A model generated the notes under the pieces. It saw only the letters and a program-made list of their open reading frames with translations. It made no database searches and had not been told where the DNA came from. A program made the position numbers and the translations under genes. Below are positions 1 to 6,700 of a DNA stretch of 11,838 nucleotides, piece after piece. The DNA is taken from positions 1 through 11,838 of the forward strand of contig DUQY01000115.1 of the NCBI GenBank assembly GCA_012837565.1, written 5' to 3'. This stretch comes from Bacteroidales bacterium. GTDB lineage: Bacteria; Bacteroidota; Bacteroidia; Bacteroidales; P3. Position 1 is the stretch's first letter; every line of letters starts with the position of its first letter.

Positions 1-154
1 GTAATGCAAATATAGTGAAAATATATAATAAAACTATATATTTCTCTTTCTTTGTTTTAATTTTCTCTTTCTTTGACTCAGAAAATCCTTTCTTTGATTC
101 AAGAAATTCTTTCAGCGATTCAATTTTCTGTTTCTGCGTTGGATTTTTTTTGTT
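1..154 (-). CDS. Possible 5' end of an unidentified gene running off the left edge
   Basis: After xseB a minus-strand frame is open from 193 to the left edge (reading codons that include 154-152 as AAC). From about 118 to 35 it encodes four 7-residue units, SLKEFLE, SKKGFSE, SKKEKIK and TKKEKYI, then a hydrophobic run (about 40-1: YIVLLYIFTIFAL), as in an inner-membrane protein with a basic cytoplasmic N-terminus. There is no ATG, GTG or TTG in this frame within the window; ATT at 124-122 and CTG at 115-113 are the only near-cognate candidates close by. It may therefore start unusually, start beyond the edge, or be altered by an indel near the A8 run at 144-151. I cannot name a product. Confidence 0.3.
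35..118 (-). repeat. Four imperfect 21-bp tandem repeats
   Basis: Four consecutive 21-bp units (118-98, 97-77, 76-56, 55-35 on the minus strand) share a TCAAAGAAAG-like beginning in the last three and a diverged TCGCTGAAAG in the first. The period is a multiple of three and in frame with the open frame above, encoding heptads that begin Ser/Thr-Lys/Leu-Lys. This favours a coding or formerly coding stretch with internal duplication. Confidence 0.55.
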
Positions 155-363
155 TAATAATCGTCGTTTGCAATATTTATTTCGTCTATTATTTTACTGA
201 CGTCCTCATTGACCGTATTTAGACTTTGCTTACAATCTTGAATTAAAACTAGAGCTTTCTTTATTTTCTCTGTCATCTCATCAATTGCAATATCGCCCTT
301 TTCCAAATCCTTAACTATTTTGGTTAGTTCTTCAAATTTTTGAGTGTAGGTCTCTGTTTTCAT
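154..363 (-). CDS. xseB: Exodeoxyribonuclease VII small subunit XseB
   Basis: This 69-residue helical protein has the XseB pattern: TYTQKFEELTKIVKDLEKGD (about residues 5-24), matching the family's FEEALxELExIVxxLExG core, followed by IAIDEMTEKIKKALVLIQDC, which fits its second helix. XseB subunits bind the helical region of XseA to make active exonuclease VII. The length is normal for the family (60-80 residues). The ATG overlaps the xseA stop in ATGA, so translation is probably coupled and subunit ratio may be set there. It is the last gene of the array with a clear identity. Confidence 0.92.
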   Translation of the reverse strand: MKTETYTQKFEELTKIVKDLEKGDIAIDEMTEKIKKALVLIQDCKQSLNTVNEDVSKIIDEINIANDDY

Positions 364-1502
364 AACTTGTTTAGTTTTTCTATGTCCTCAACTGTTGATA
401 TCGTTTTACCATCTTCAAATAAAGTGGTTAGTTTGTCTCCTGCTTTTATATCAGAAATTGTTTTTACTATTTTATTATCAATATATGTTATGGAATATCC
501 TCTTTTTAAAAGGTTTTTTGGGTCTAGTATTTGAAGTATTTGTTGGAAATGATTTAGAGTTTGAGTCTCTCTTTCTATTCTTTTGCTTGCTAAATTAAAT
601 ATTTTTTGATTTATATCTTTTAGCGTTTGGTCGAAGACTCTAAAGCTTGAAATTATATAGTCAGCAAGATCAGTTGGCGTTATTGCTGTTTTGTTTGAAA
701 CCATTTCAGAAACTGTTTCATTGGTTGAATGTCCAATTCCTGTAAGAATAGGCAAGGGAAAATCTGCTATTCTCTTAACTAAATTATAATTATTGTAACA
801 AGCAAGACCTATATCACCACCTCCTCCTCTGATTATTAGCACGCAATCGAAGTGATGTTTCACAATTTCAATTGTATCCAATGCCATAATCATACTTTCT
901 ACTGCGTTATCACCTTGTAGTAGTGAGGGAAAAAGATGAGTGAAAATCTTATAATGAGGTTCTTCCTTTTTGACAATATTCATGAAATCGGAATAGCCTT
1001 TACTTGTTTCAACAGATATTATTGCTATTCGTTTTGGAAGAATAGGAATTTTAAGTTTTCGGTTTTTATCCCAAATTCCCTCTTCCTTTATCTTCCTTAT
1101 TGTTTCTTGACGTTCTTTTTCTAGCTCTCCGAGTGTGAAAAGGGGGTCAATATCCAAAATTCTTAGGCTTAGTCCATAGAGGGCATCGAATGATATTTTA
1201 CAATGTAGTAATGTTGTTATGCCGTCTTTTATGGGTTCTTTGGTAATTGAAATGAATTTATTATTAATTCTATTATAGTCGTCTTTCCAAATTAGGGCTC
1301 TTGTCTGAGCTACTATCTTGTTCTCAGATTTTTCAACTAAATCGGGGTAAGAATGACCTGAATGAACATAATGGTTGAGTTTCATTATTTCTGCTTTAAC
1401 CCAAAAGCTTGAAGTATATCTGTTGAGCAGAGTCCTTTGAATGCTAGAAAGGGCTTCAAGAAGTGTAAAGTATTTTATCGGGTTAATTTTTTCTTCTGGC
1501 AT
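360..1502 (-). CDS. xseA: Exodeoxyribonuclease VII large subunit XseA
   Basis: XseA is the catalytic subunit of exonuclease VII, which degrades single-stranded DNA from both ends to short oligonucleotides. The 380-residue protein has an N-terminal OB-fold region (about 1-120; FWVKAEIMKLNHY and SGHSYPDL), then the catalytic domain with LPKRIAIIS (155-163), RGGGGDIGLACYNN (225-238), GIGHSTNETVSE (255-266) and TPTDLADY (275-282), then a helical region and a C-terminal LLKRGYSI motif (331-338). GIGHST in place of the proteobacterial GIGHETD, and RGGGGDIG in place of RGGGSxED, agree with the Bacteroidota form. It is somewhat short compared with E. coli (about 456). The ATG is 2 bp after the preceding stop. 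Its TGA overlaps the xseB ATG (ATGA, 360-363), which suggests translational coupling of the two subunits. Confidence 0.95.
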   Translation of the reverse strand: MPEEKINPIKYFTLLEALSSIQRTLLNRYTSSFWVKAEIMKLNHYVHSGHSYPDLVEKSENKIVAQTRALIWKDDYNRINNKFISITKEPIKDGITTLLHCKISFDALYGLSLRILDIDPLFTLGELEKERQETIRKIKEEGIWDKNRKLKIPILPKRIAIISVETSKGYSDFMNIVKKEEPHYKIFTHLFPSLLQGDNAVESMIMALDTIEIVKHHFDCVLIIRGGGGDIGLACYNNYNLVKRIADFPLPILTGIGHSTNETVSEMVSNKTAITPTDLADYIISSFRVFDQTLKDINQKIFNLASKRIERETQTLNHFQQILQILDPKNLLKRGYSITYIDNKIVKTISDIKAGDKLTTLFEDGKTISTVEDIEKLNKL

Positions 1503-1504
1503 AG

Positions 1505-3709
1505 CTAAAACTTTTTACGCCACTCAATAAGATGTTTCTTATAGCTTTTGTAGAAGTATTTAAACCATTTATCATTTTTGAATTTATCATCAACCATATT
1601 GCTTTCTCTTATTTTATCAGAGCGTTTAACAAGGTCAAGCGACATCATCATCCCTATTTTCTTTTGAGCATCTTTTGTTTGTTTCTTTGTATATCCTAAG
1701 TCTTTCAATGAACCTAAGGCTTCAAGGGATCCAAAATAAAGCCTATACTTAATTAGCTCTTCAATACTTTTAACAATTAGGTCGTCATTACCAATATTAA
1801 CTAAAATTGTTCTTATTGGTTGATGTTCCACACTCATTTCCCAAAGTGCATTGTCTGTCCAAAATTCTTCTAAAGCTCCGTAGTCTTTCACAAAACCTAA
1901 TGTGTCGCCCATTTCAAGCTTTTCCATTACATTTTGTTTCATGCTAACATATTCCAATGGCTTTTCAATCTGTCTTTTTAGAAGTCTAACCTTTTGTTTG
2001 TCTAATCTACATTCAAAAGAGCCTTTGATTTGCATTGATGTGTTAATAAGTTGGTCGGCTTTATAGAAATCGTTTCTTCTTATGCAATCGAGTATATTAT
2101 AAACGAAACCATCTACTTCATCTTGTTTCTTTTCACAAACTTTCTTATCAATAACCCTTAAATAGCTATTCATTATATTAACTATTGTAGGGTCATTTTC
2201 CATTTTATAGGTAGTGATTAAGTCGTTTGTTTTAGCAACCAAACTATCTGCCTTACTTACTTCTCCTTGGAAAATTGCATATTCAGCAGCCGACATTCTT
2301 TTTGCAGTTATCTCCCTAATGGCCGAGGTATACATTTTATCAACCTCTTTCTTTTCGGCGTCAATTTTTGCAAGTCTATTGGCAGACTCCAAAACTTCCA
2401 AAGCCTTTTCATAGTTGTTAACAGTCATAAATGTTCTGCTTTCGAAGAACTTATCATCTATTTCTTTTCTAAGGTTTTTTGTTTTAGTTTGCTCAACTGC
2501 TAAGGATTTTTCAGGAATAAGGTTTTCTGAAGATGGGATATATTGTTTTTCAATTTCCTTAACTTTTGCCTCTGCATCCGATACGCTATCTTTAATGTAT
2601 TTAGCATATTTCTCGGTATAGCCTTGAGGCGGACTTGCATTTTCAATGGAGTCAAGTTTTTGGTCTATTGGAGTAACTGTGCCTATAATTTGAGCAAGAA
2701 GTCTAAGCATATCAGCTTCATATTCACCTCCAACTAGGGCAAGTAGTTCTTTTGTTTTTCTAATTAAGTCGTGTTTAGCTTCGTTGTTTTTAGCAGTACT
2801 TAAGTCTTTTATTTGAGAAATATAAGAGTTCACAATCGTTCTAACTAGGTTGTCGAAACTAGTCGTGTCGGTTATTGATTCACGGTTTCTTTGGAAGTAA
2901 TCGTAGGTGTTTTGTACAAAGTCGGCAGCAACATCTGCTCTTCCAATATTTATAGCTCTGTTAGTAACCTTAACATGGTCTTTGTAAATGCCTGCCCTAC
3001 ATCTGTCTAGATTCTTTTTAACAAATGCTTTATTACAAATACCATATAAATCAACCTGGCAATATGAGTCAAGTTCAGTTAGGATATCAACCGCATAGGC
3101 ATATTTACCTTGATTGATTAATGATATTGATTTAAGTAGGTTTTTATCGTATGCAAATGCAATTAGGTTTTGACATAGTTGTGTTTCTTCCTCATCAGGA
3201 TTCATTGTTGAAAGTATGTTAGTGAGGTGATTAGTTGTTGAGACTATTTTCCCACTATCAAGAGTTATTTTAGCCAATTCGTAGTTTGCCATAACATTTT
3301 TAGGCTGAACCTGAACGGCTTTATTAAGAAATTCAGTTGCCTTTTCTTTATGATTATTAGCAATTGCTCCTATAGCTTTCCGATAATACCAATCTCCAAT
3401 CCTTGGCTCCAAGAAGTCAAGCATTTCTTTGTTTTGCTTAATTAGAGTTTTTAACTCAAATAATTTAGCATAGATTTGATTATCGGTTTTATGTATTTCA
3501 TACTTTTCAATAGTCTTGTTAGCTGTTTGTAGTTGGTAGGTATAAACAGGAATCATATCGAGATTTTCAGAAGATATCTGAGATAGCATTTCTATCTGTT
3601 TATGAATATCAGTCATAATATCAGATCTTTGAGAATCGGATAAAATTTGAGATATCGATACAAAAGGTATTGTTAGCAGAAGTATGATAATAAAAAAACG
3701 CTTGAGCAT
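1505..3709 (-). CDS. Exported helical-repeat (TPR-like) protein of unknown function
   Basis: I do not recognise a family for this 734-residue protein. It begins with a signal peptide: MLKR, a hydrophobic run (about residues 5-18) and a likely signal peptidase I site near SISQ (about 20-21). No lipobox cysteine is present, so it is probably periplasmic. The rest is almost entirely charged alpha-helix. TPR-like units are visible around 107-155 (AIANNHKEKATEFLNKAV, then ANYELAK), 201-214 (GKYAYAVDIL), 431-444 (NNYEKALEVL), 482-494 (GEVSKADSLV) and 546-558 (NDFYKADQLI). Residues about 370-470 are rich in Lys/Glu and may be coiled coil. It lies 28 bp after the hydrogenase and 2 bp before xseA. With its export signal it need not share a function with either. 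A scaffold or cell-envelope role is possible but not shown. Confidence 0.88.
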   Translation of the reverse strand: MLKRFFIIILLLTIPFVSISQILSDSQRSDIMTDIHKQIEMLSQISSENLDMIPVYTYQLQTANKTIEKYEIHKTDNQIYAKLFELKTLIKQNKEMLDFLEPRIGDWYYRKAIGAIANNHKEKATEFLNKAVQVQPKNVMANYELAKITLDSGKIVSTTNHLTNILSTMNPDEEETQLCQNLIAFAYDKNLLKSISLINQGKYAYAVDILTELDSYCQVDLYGICNKAFVKKNLDRCRAGIYKDHVKVTNRAINIGRADVAADFVQNTYDYFQRNRESITDTTSFDNLVRTIVNSYISQIKDLSTAKNNEAKHDLIRKTKELLALVGGEYEADMLRLLAQIIGTVTPIDQKLDSIENASPPQGYTEKYAKYIKDSVSDAEAKVKEIEKQYIPSSENLIPEKSLAVEQTKTKNLRKEIDDKFFESRTFMTVNNYEKALEVLESANRLAKIDAEKKEVDKMYTSAIREITAKRMSAAEYAIFQGEVSKADSLVAKTNDLITTYKMENDPTIVNIMNSYLRVIDKKVCEKKQDEVDGFVYNILDCIRRNDFYKADQLINTSMQIKGSFECRLDKQKVRLLKRQIEKPLEYVSMKQNVMEKLEMGDTLGFVKDYGALEEFWTDNALWEMSVEHQPIRTILVNIGNDDLIVKSIEELIKYRLYFGSLEALGSLKDLGYTKKQTKDAQKKIGMMMSLDLVKRSDKIRESNMVDDKFKNDKWFKYFYKSYKKHLIEWRKKF

Positions 3710-3737
3710 AGTATTATGTTAGATTTTAGTTGCTAAT

Positions 3738-5159
3738 TTATTTTGTTTGTGGCAATATTGTTCTTGCTGATGTTTTTGGATTAGCTATTGTATCACATCC
3801 ATTAACACATCCTCCTGGACAAGACATAATTTCAATGAAATTACCTGGGCATTCACCTTTCTTAGCATATTGCTTTAGTTGGCGAATATTAGCTTTATTA
3901 AGTCCATCAATAATAACCTCATTGATTAGGGATGGGTCTGAAATTGTTTGTTTAACTGATTCAACAACTCCCGCAATCATTGCAAAACCTCTACCGTGAC
4001 CAGCAATCGTGTCATCAAACTCAGTAGGTTCACATTTCTCAAGATCTATTTCTGCTGCATTGAAAAGAGCTTCAAGTTCTTCGTAAGTTATAACATAATC
4101 AACTTCTTCTGTTCTAAATGCTTCACTTCGCTTTCCTACACAAGGACTAATGAATACCGTTATTGCTTCAGGGTTTGCTTCTTTAACAAGTTTAGCCGTG
4201 TAAACCATTGGAGAAAGTGTTGTTGAAACATAAGGTAGGATTTCAGGAATATGCTTATAAACTAAGTTCATCCAAGAGGGACAGCAAGATGTTGTCATAA
4301 ATGGAGCTCCTTCGTGTAACCTTTCAAGAAGTTCTTCTCTTTCGTGTTCTGTTGTTATATTTGCTCCTTTTGCAACCTCTACAACCTCATCAAAGCCTAG
4401 TTGTTTAATTCCAGTAAGTACCTTTTTGTAATCGCTTTTGAATTGTCCTCCAAGTGAAGGGGCAACCATTGCAACAACTTTTCCTCCTTTAAGAATATGT
4501 TTGAAAACATCAACCATAAAGGTTTTTTCCATAATTGCACCAAATGGACAGGCTACCATACATTTCCCACAATAAATGCATAAATCTGGGTCAATATGCT
4601 CAATACCATTTTCATCTTTGGATATTGCTCCAACAGGGCATGACTCCTCGCATGGAACAGGTTGGTAAATAATTGCATGGAATGGACAAGCTTGCATACA
4701 TAATCCACAATTAATACATTTTGAAGGGTCAATTATTGCTTGAGTTTCTCCAATATGTATTGCGTCTTTCTTACAAGCATATATACATGGTCTTGCAACA
4801 CAAGTTCTGCAAAGGTTAGTTACAACATAACTACTTTTCACACAAGATGAACAAGCCTCATCAACAACTGTCATCATAACATCAGAAGTCTCATGTCTTT
4901 CAATTGCTTTTATTGCATATTCAGAAATAGGAGTTAGCTCATCTGTTTCATCATATATATTATATCCTAGAAGTGCCATAAGCTTATATCTTATAACTGC
5001 TCTTTCTTTATGGATACAACAACGAGTTTTGACAGCTTCCCTTGGTCTCATTTCCACAGGAATTCTATCAATTTTCTCTATAACTTTGTCTTCTATTATA
5101 AGTTTGGATAATCTTTGTATTATCTCACGACGAATCTCTACCGCATTATTTATTGCCAT
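3738..5159 (-). CDS. Compact [FeFe] hydrogenase, group B-like, ferredoxin-linked
   Basis: The enzyme interconverts protons and H2 at an H-cluster. It has 473 residues, an N-terminal segment with the RCC..KERA motif (C47/C48) typical of the compact class, then a cysteine-rich electron-input region: C103/C106, C117/C120/C125/C129, C148/C151/C154/C158, C170/C174 and C194/C197/C200/C204. That suggests three to four [4Fe-4S] clusters. The H-cluster domain has TSCCPSW (C292, C293), ISPCVGKRSE (C340, K343) and EIMSCPGGC (C447, C451), so the ligands and the proton-relay cysteine (C292) are present. The 107-residue spacing between the second and third motifs is shorter than in clostridial group A enzymes, and there is no plant-type [2Fe-2S] domain. 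Ser338 replaces the methionine usual before the second-motif Pro-Cys. No flavin/NAD subunit is adjacent. It is soluble and probably catalytic; physiological direction is unknown. Confidence 0.93.
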   Translation of the reverse strand: MAINNAVEIRREIIQRLSKLIIEDKVIEKIDRIPVEMRPREAVKTRCCIHKERAVIRYKLMALLGYNIYDETDELTPISEYAIKAIERHETSDVMMTVVDEACSSCVKSSYVVTNLCRTCVARPCIYACKKDAIHIGETQAIIDPSKCINCGLCMQACPFHAIIYQPVPCEESCPVGAISKDENGIEHIDPDLCIYCGKCMVACPFGAIMEKTFMVDVFKHILKGGKVVAMVAPSLGGQFKSDYKKVLTGIKQLGFDEVVEVAKGANITTEHEREELLERLHEGAPFMTTSCCPSWMNLVYKHIPEILPYVSTTLSPMVYTAKLVKEANPEAITVFISPCVGKRSEAFRTEEVDYVITYEELEALFNAAEIDLEKCEPTEFDDTIAGHGRGFAMIAGVVESVKQTISDPSLINEVIIDGLNKANIRQLKQYAKKGECPGNFIEIMSCPGGCVNGCDTIANPKTSARTILPQTK

Positions 5160-5196
5160 AGTAATCTAAAATTTTTTTTATTAATGATCAAAAAGC

Positions 5197-5451
5197 CTAT
5201 CTCTCTATCCCTAGTTGGGAATAGATTTCATTGAGAAGTTTGTCTTCAGTACATTCTGTAATTAAAACATCTCCTACTTTTGCATAAGGCGGCTTTGATG
5301 TTTCTTTTTCATCATCGCAACCAAGGCATGCAGAGCCAACAAAGACAACTTTATCCTTTATCTCTTCAGGAAGTCTATCTTTGATTTTTATTAGGTCAGA
5401 ACCTCCTGTAATGTAGCAGTACGTTCCAACGCATATTCTGATATTTAACAT
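5197..5451 (-). CDS. Small thioredoxin-like [2Fe-2S] ferredoxin (Fd2), hydrogenase partner
   Basis: This 84-residue soluble protein starts MLNIRICVGTYC, typical of thioredoxin-like [2Fe-2S] ferredoxins found with [FeFe] hydrogenases. The first cysteine pair is the usual CX4C (C7/C12). The second is CLGC (C42/C45), a CX2C pair where Fd1 of the same locus has CX3C; the usual one-residue spacer seems lost. A fifth cysteine, C67, is present. The loop after C45 (about residues 46-58) is longer than in Fd1 and lacks the Gly-Pro of that protein. The gene lies 25 bp after the phosphatase and 37 bp before the second hydrogenase, so it is the probable electron partner or small subunit of that enzyme. 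Family membership is clear; whether the cluster is bound normally cannot be told. Confidence 0.83.
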   Translation of the reverse strand: MLNIRICVGTYCYITGGSDLIKIKDRLPEEIKDKVVFVGSACLGCDDEKETSKPPYAKVGDVLITECTEDKLLNEIYSQLGIER

Positions 5452-5457
5452 AATTAA

Positions 5458-5479
5458 TTGGTATTAAGGGTTGGTATTA
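5458..5479. repeat. 9-bp direct repeat at the phosphatase/Fd2 junction
   Basis: TTGGTATTA occurs twice on the plus strand with a 13-bp period; one copy contains the phosphatase stop codon. It lies 6-28 bp before the Fd2 start. It may be a slippage duplication; no function is evident. Confidence 0.35.
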
Positions 5480-6679
5480 TATAAATTTCAATTTAACTGT
5501 CTTCATGTATTTTTCCTCTAAAAGAGAGGCAAGTTTTTTAACCACATTTCTTCTAATCTCAAGCTCCACAGGAAGTGAGGGGTCTTGATGGGCAATGTTT
5601 ATTTTGGTTCCAGCAACAATATCAATAATATCTGCATCCAGAATCATTCTATACATATCCCAATGAGGTCCTTTTTGGTCTAGGTTTTTTGGGAAATCTT
5701 CTTCCAAAATTGAAGCAAGAGATCCTAAGGTAATAATACCTTCTGTAACTAAATCAATTCCTTCCATTTTTGAAGATGGAGGCAGCCCTGCTATAACATC
5801 ATTCAAATCAATAATAATTTCAAGACCTAATTCTCTTGACACTATTTTTGAAGTTGTTCCTCCACAAACTATCTTTTTACCTTTATAATCTCTAATTATT
5901 TCAGCAAGGTACTTATCCTTTGTTTCAGTGAAAGGAGGTCCTGTGCAAATTAATAATCTTCTTGGTTCTCTAACATAAAAAACCACACAGCTTGTGTCGT
6001 CTTTTGGTCTTAGTATATCGTTTAGGTCTGCCTGCTTAACTATTTTTCGAGAAAGTTCACGTGCAGATATATCTATTTTTTCTTTAACAGTTTCAAGAAT
6101 AAATTCATTTACCCCATCACCCCAGCCAAAAGGCATATTCCTATTACCTATCCCCGATTGAGTAACTCCATCGGAAAAGAAAACTAACCTATCCTCTTTT
6201 TGAAGTAATATATTGGAAAGTTTTATAGTTCTAGTATCTGAATTCGTACTTGATAGTTTAGATTGAATAATTAGGTTTTCTGCTGGCAGTTTAATTATTT
6301 TATTATCCCTAACTAATATTAACTCAGGATTATCGTATTCAACTATTTTGCCATTACCATCAGATTCAACATCAACAATGGTAAAGGTTGAATAGCTAAT
6401 ATTTCTAATACTATCAACAGGAAGGGTATCCATAATTGTTTTTGCAGTTCGAGTTATTGGCTCTCTTCTTTTTCTAAAGTTAAGGGCCATTGAAGCTGTC
6501 ATTGTTGAAAGAACGTTCGCCTTAACTCCTGAACCAAGTCCGTCAGATAGAACAGCAATTGTCCTATTCTCCTTTATTGACTTGTGCATTAATACGCTAT
6601 CACCACAAACAATATTACCATGTTTATTGTGCTGAAAAGAACCTACTTCGATGTAGAATTTATTAGTAACTTGCAACAT
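5477..6679 (-). CDS. SpoIIE-type PP2C serine phosphatase with an unnamed C-terminal domain
   Basis: This 400-residue soluble protein has a PP2C/SpoIIE catalytic domain in about residues 1-237. The metal-binding acidic positions are intact: GDS (D27), SDGLGSG (D46), FFSDGV (D170) and KDDTS (D227/D228). Such phosphatases usually dephosphorylate STAS anti-anti-sigma proteins in partner-switching pathways. Residues about 240-400 form a second domain not matched to a named family, with TGPP (247-250), VCGGTT (271-276) and DLVTEGIITLGS (309-320); it reads as a soluble alpha/beta fold. There is no upstream GAF, PAS or membrane sensor in this protein, so sensing is probably supplied by HydS, whose gene ends 21 bp before it. 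PP2C phosphatases occupy this same place in hfs-type hydrogenase loci. No anti-sigma kinase or STAS protein is encoded nearby, so the substrate is unknown. Confidence 0.9.
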   Translation of the reverse strand: MLQVTNKFYIEVGSFQHNKHGNIVCGDSVLMHKSIKENRTIAVLSDGLGSGVKANVLSTMTASMALNFRKRREPITRTAKTIMDTLPVDSIRNISYSTFTIVDVESDGNGKIVEYDNPELILVRDNKIIKLPAENLIIQSKLSSTNSDTRTIKLSNILLQKEDRLVFFSDGVTQSGIGNRNMPFGWGDGVNEFILETVKEKIDISARELSRKIVKQADLNDILRPKDDTSCVVFYVREPRRLLICTGPPFTETKDKYLAEIIRDYKGKKIVCGGTTSKIVSRELGLEIIIDLNDVIAGLPPSSKMEGIDLVTEGIITLGSLASILEEDFPKNLDQKGPHWDMYRMILDADIIDIVAGTKINIAHQDPSLPVELEIRRNVVKKLASLLEEKYMKTVKLKFI

Positions 6680-6700
6680 ATACTATCTTTAATTATCAGT

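Noticed and set aside
21..42. AT-only inverted repeat (ATATATA...TATATAT)
   Set aside because: Very low complexity in an AT-rich edge region and within a possible coding frame; not distinguishable from chance.
15..200. Plus-strand open frame rich in Phe/Ser at the left edge
   Set aside because: It is the antisense reading of the Lys/Glu-rich repeat frame and of the xseB end. The low-complexity Phe/Ser composition follows from AT-rich antisense sequence.
1505..3709. Outer-membrane lipoprotein
   Set aside because: The N-terminal signal sequence has no lipobox cysteine; the cleavage region is SISQ, as for signal peptidase I.
3730..3999. Plus-strand open frame of 89 codons
   Set aside because: It lies opposite the 3' end of the hydrogenase, which has intact catalytic motifs in its own frame. 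It has no recognisable domain and is an antisense shadow.
5160..5196. Bacteroidota-type promoter (TAnnTTTG) before the group-B-like hydrogenase
   Set aside because: The longest gap in the locus was read for this motif on the minus strand and no acceptable match was found.
5196..5210. 15-bp mirror-symmetric purine/pyrimidine tract (CCTATCTCTCTATCC) at the Fd2 stop codon
   Set aside because: A mirror repeat is not an inverted repeat, so no hairpin or operator follows, and it is too far from the hydrogenase start (about 37 bp) to be a ribosome binding site. Likely chance.
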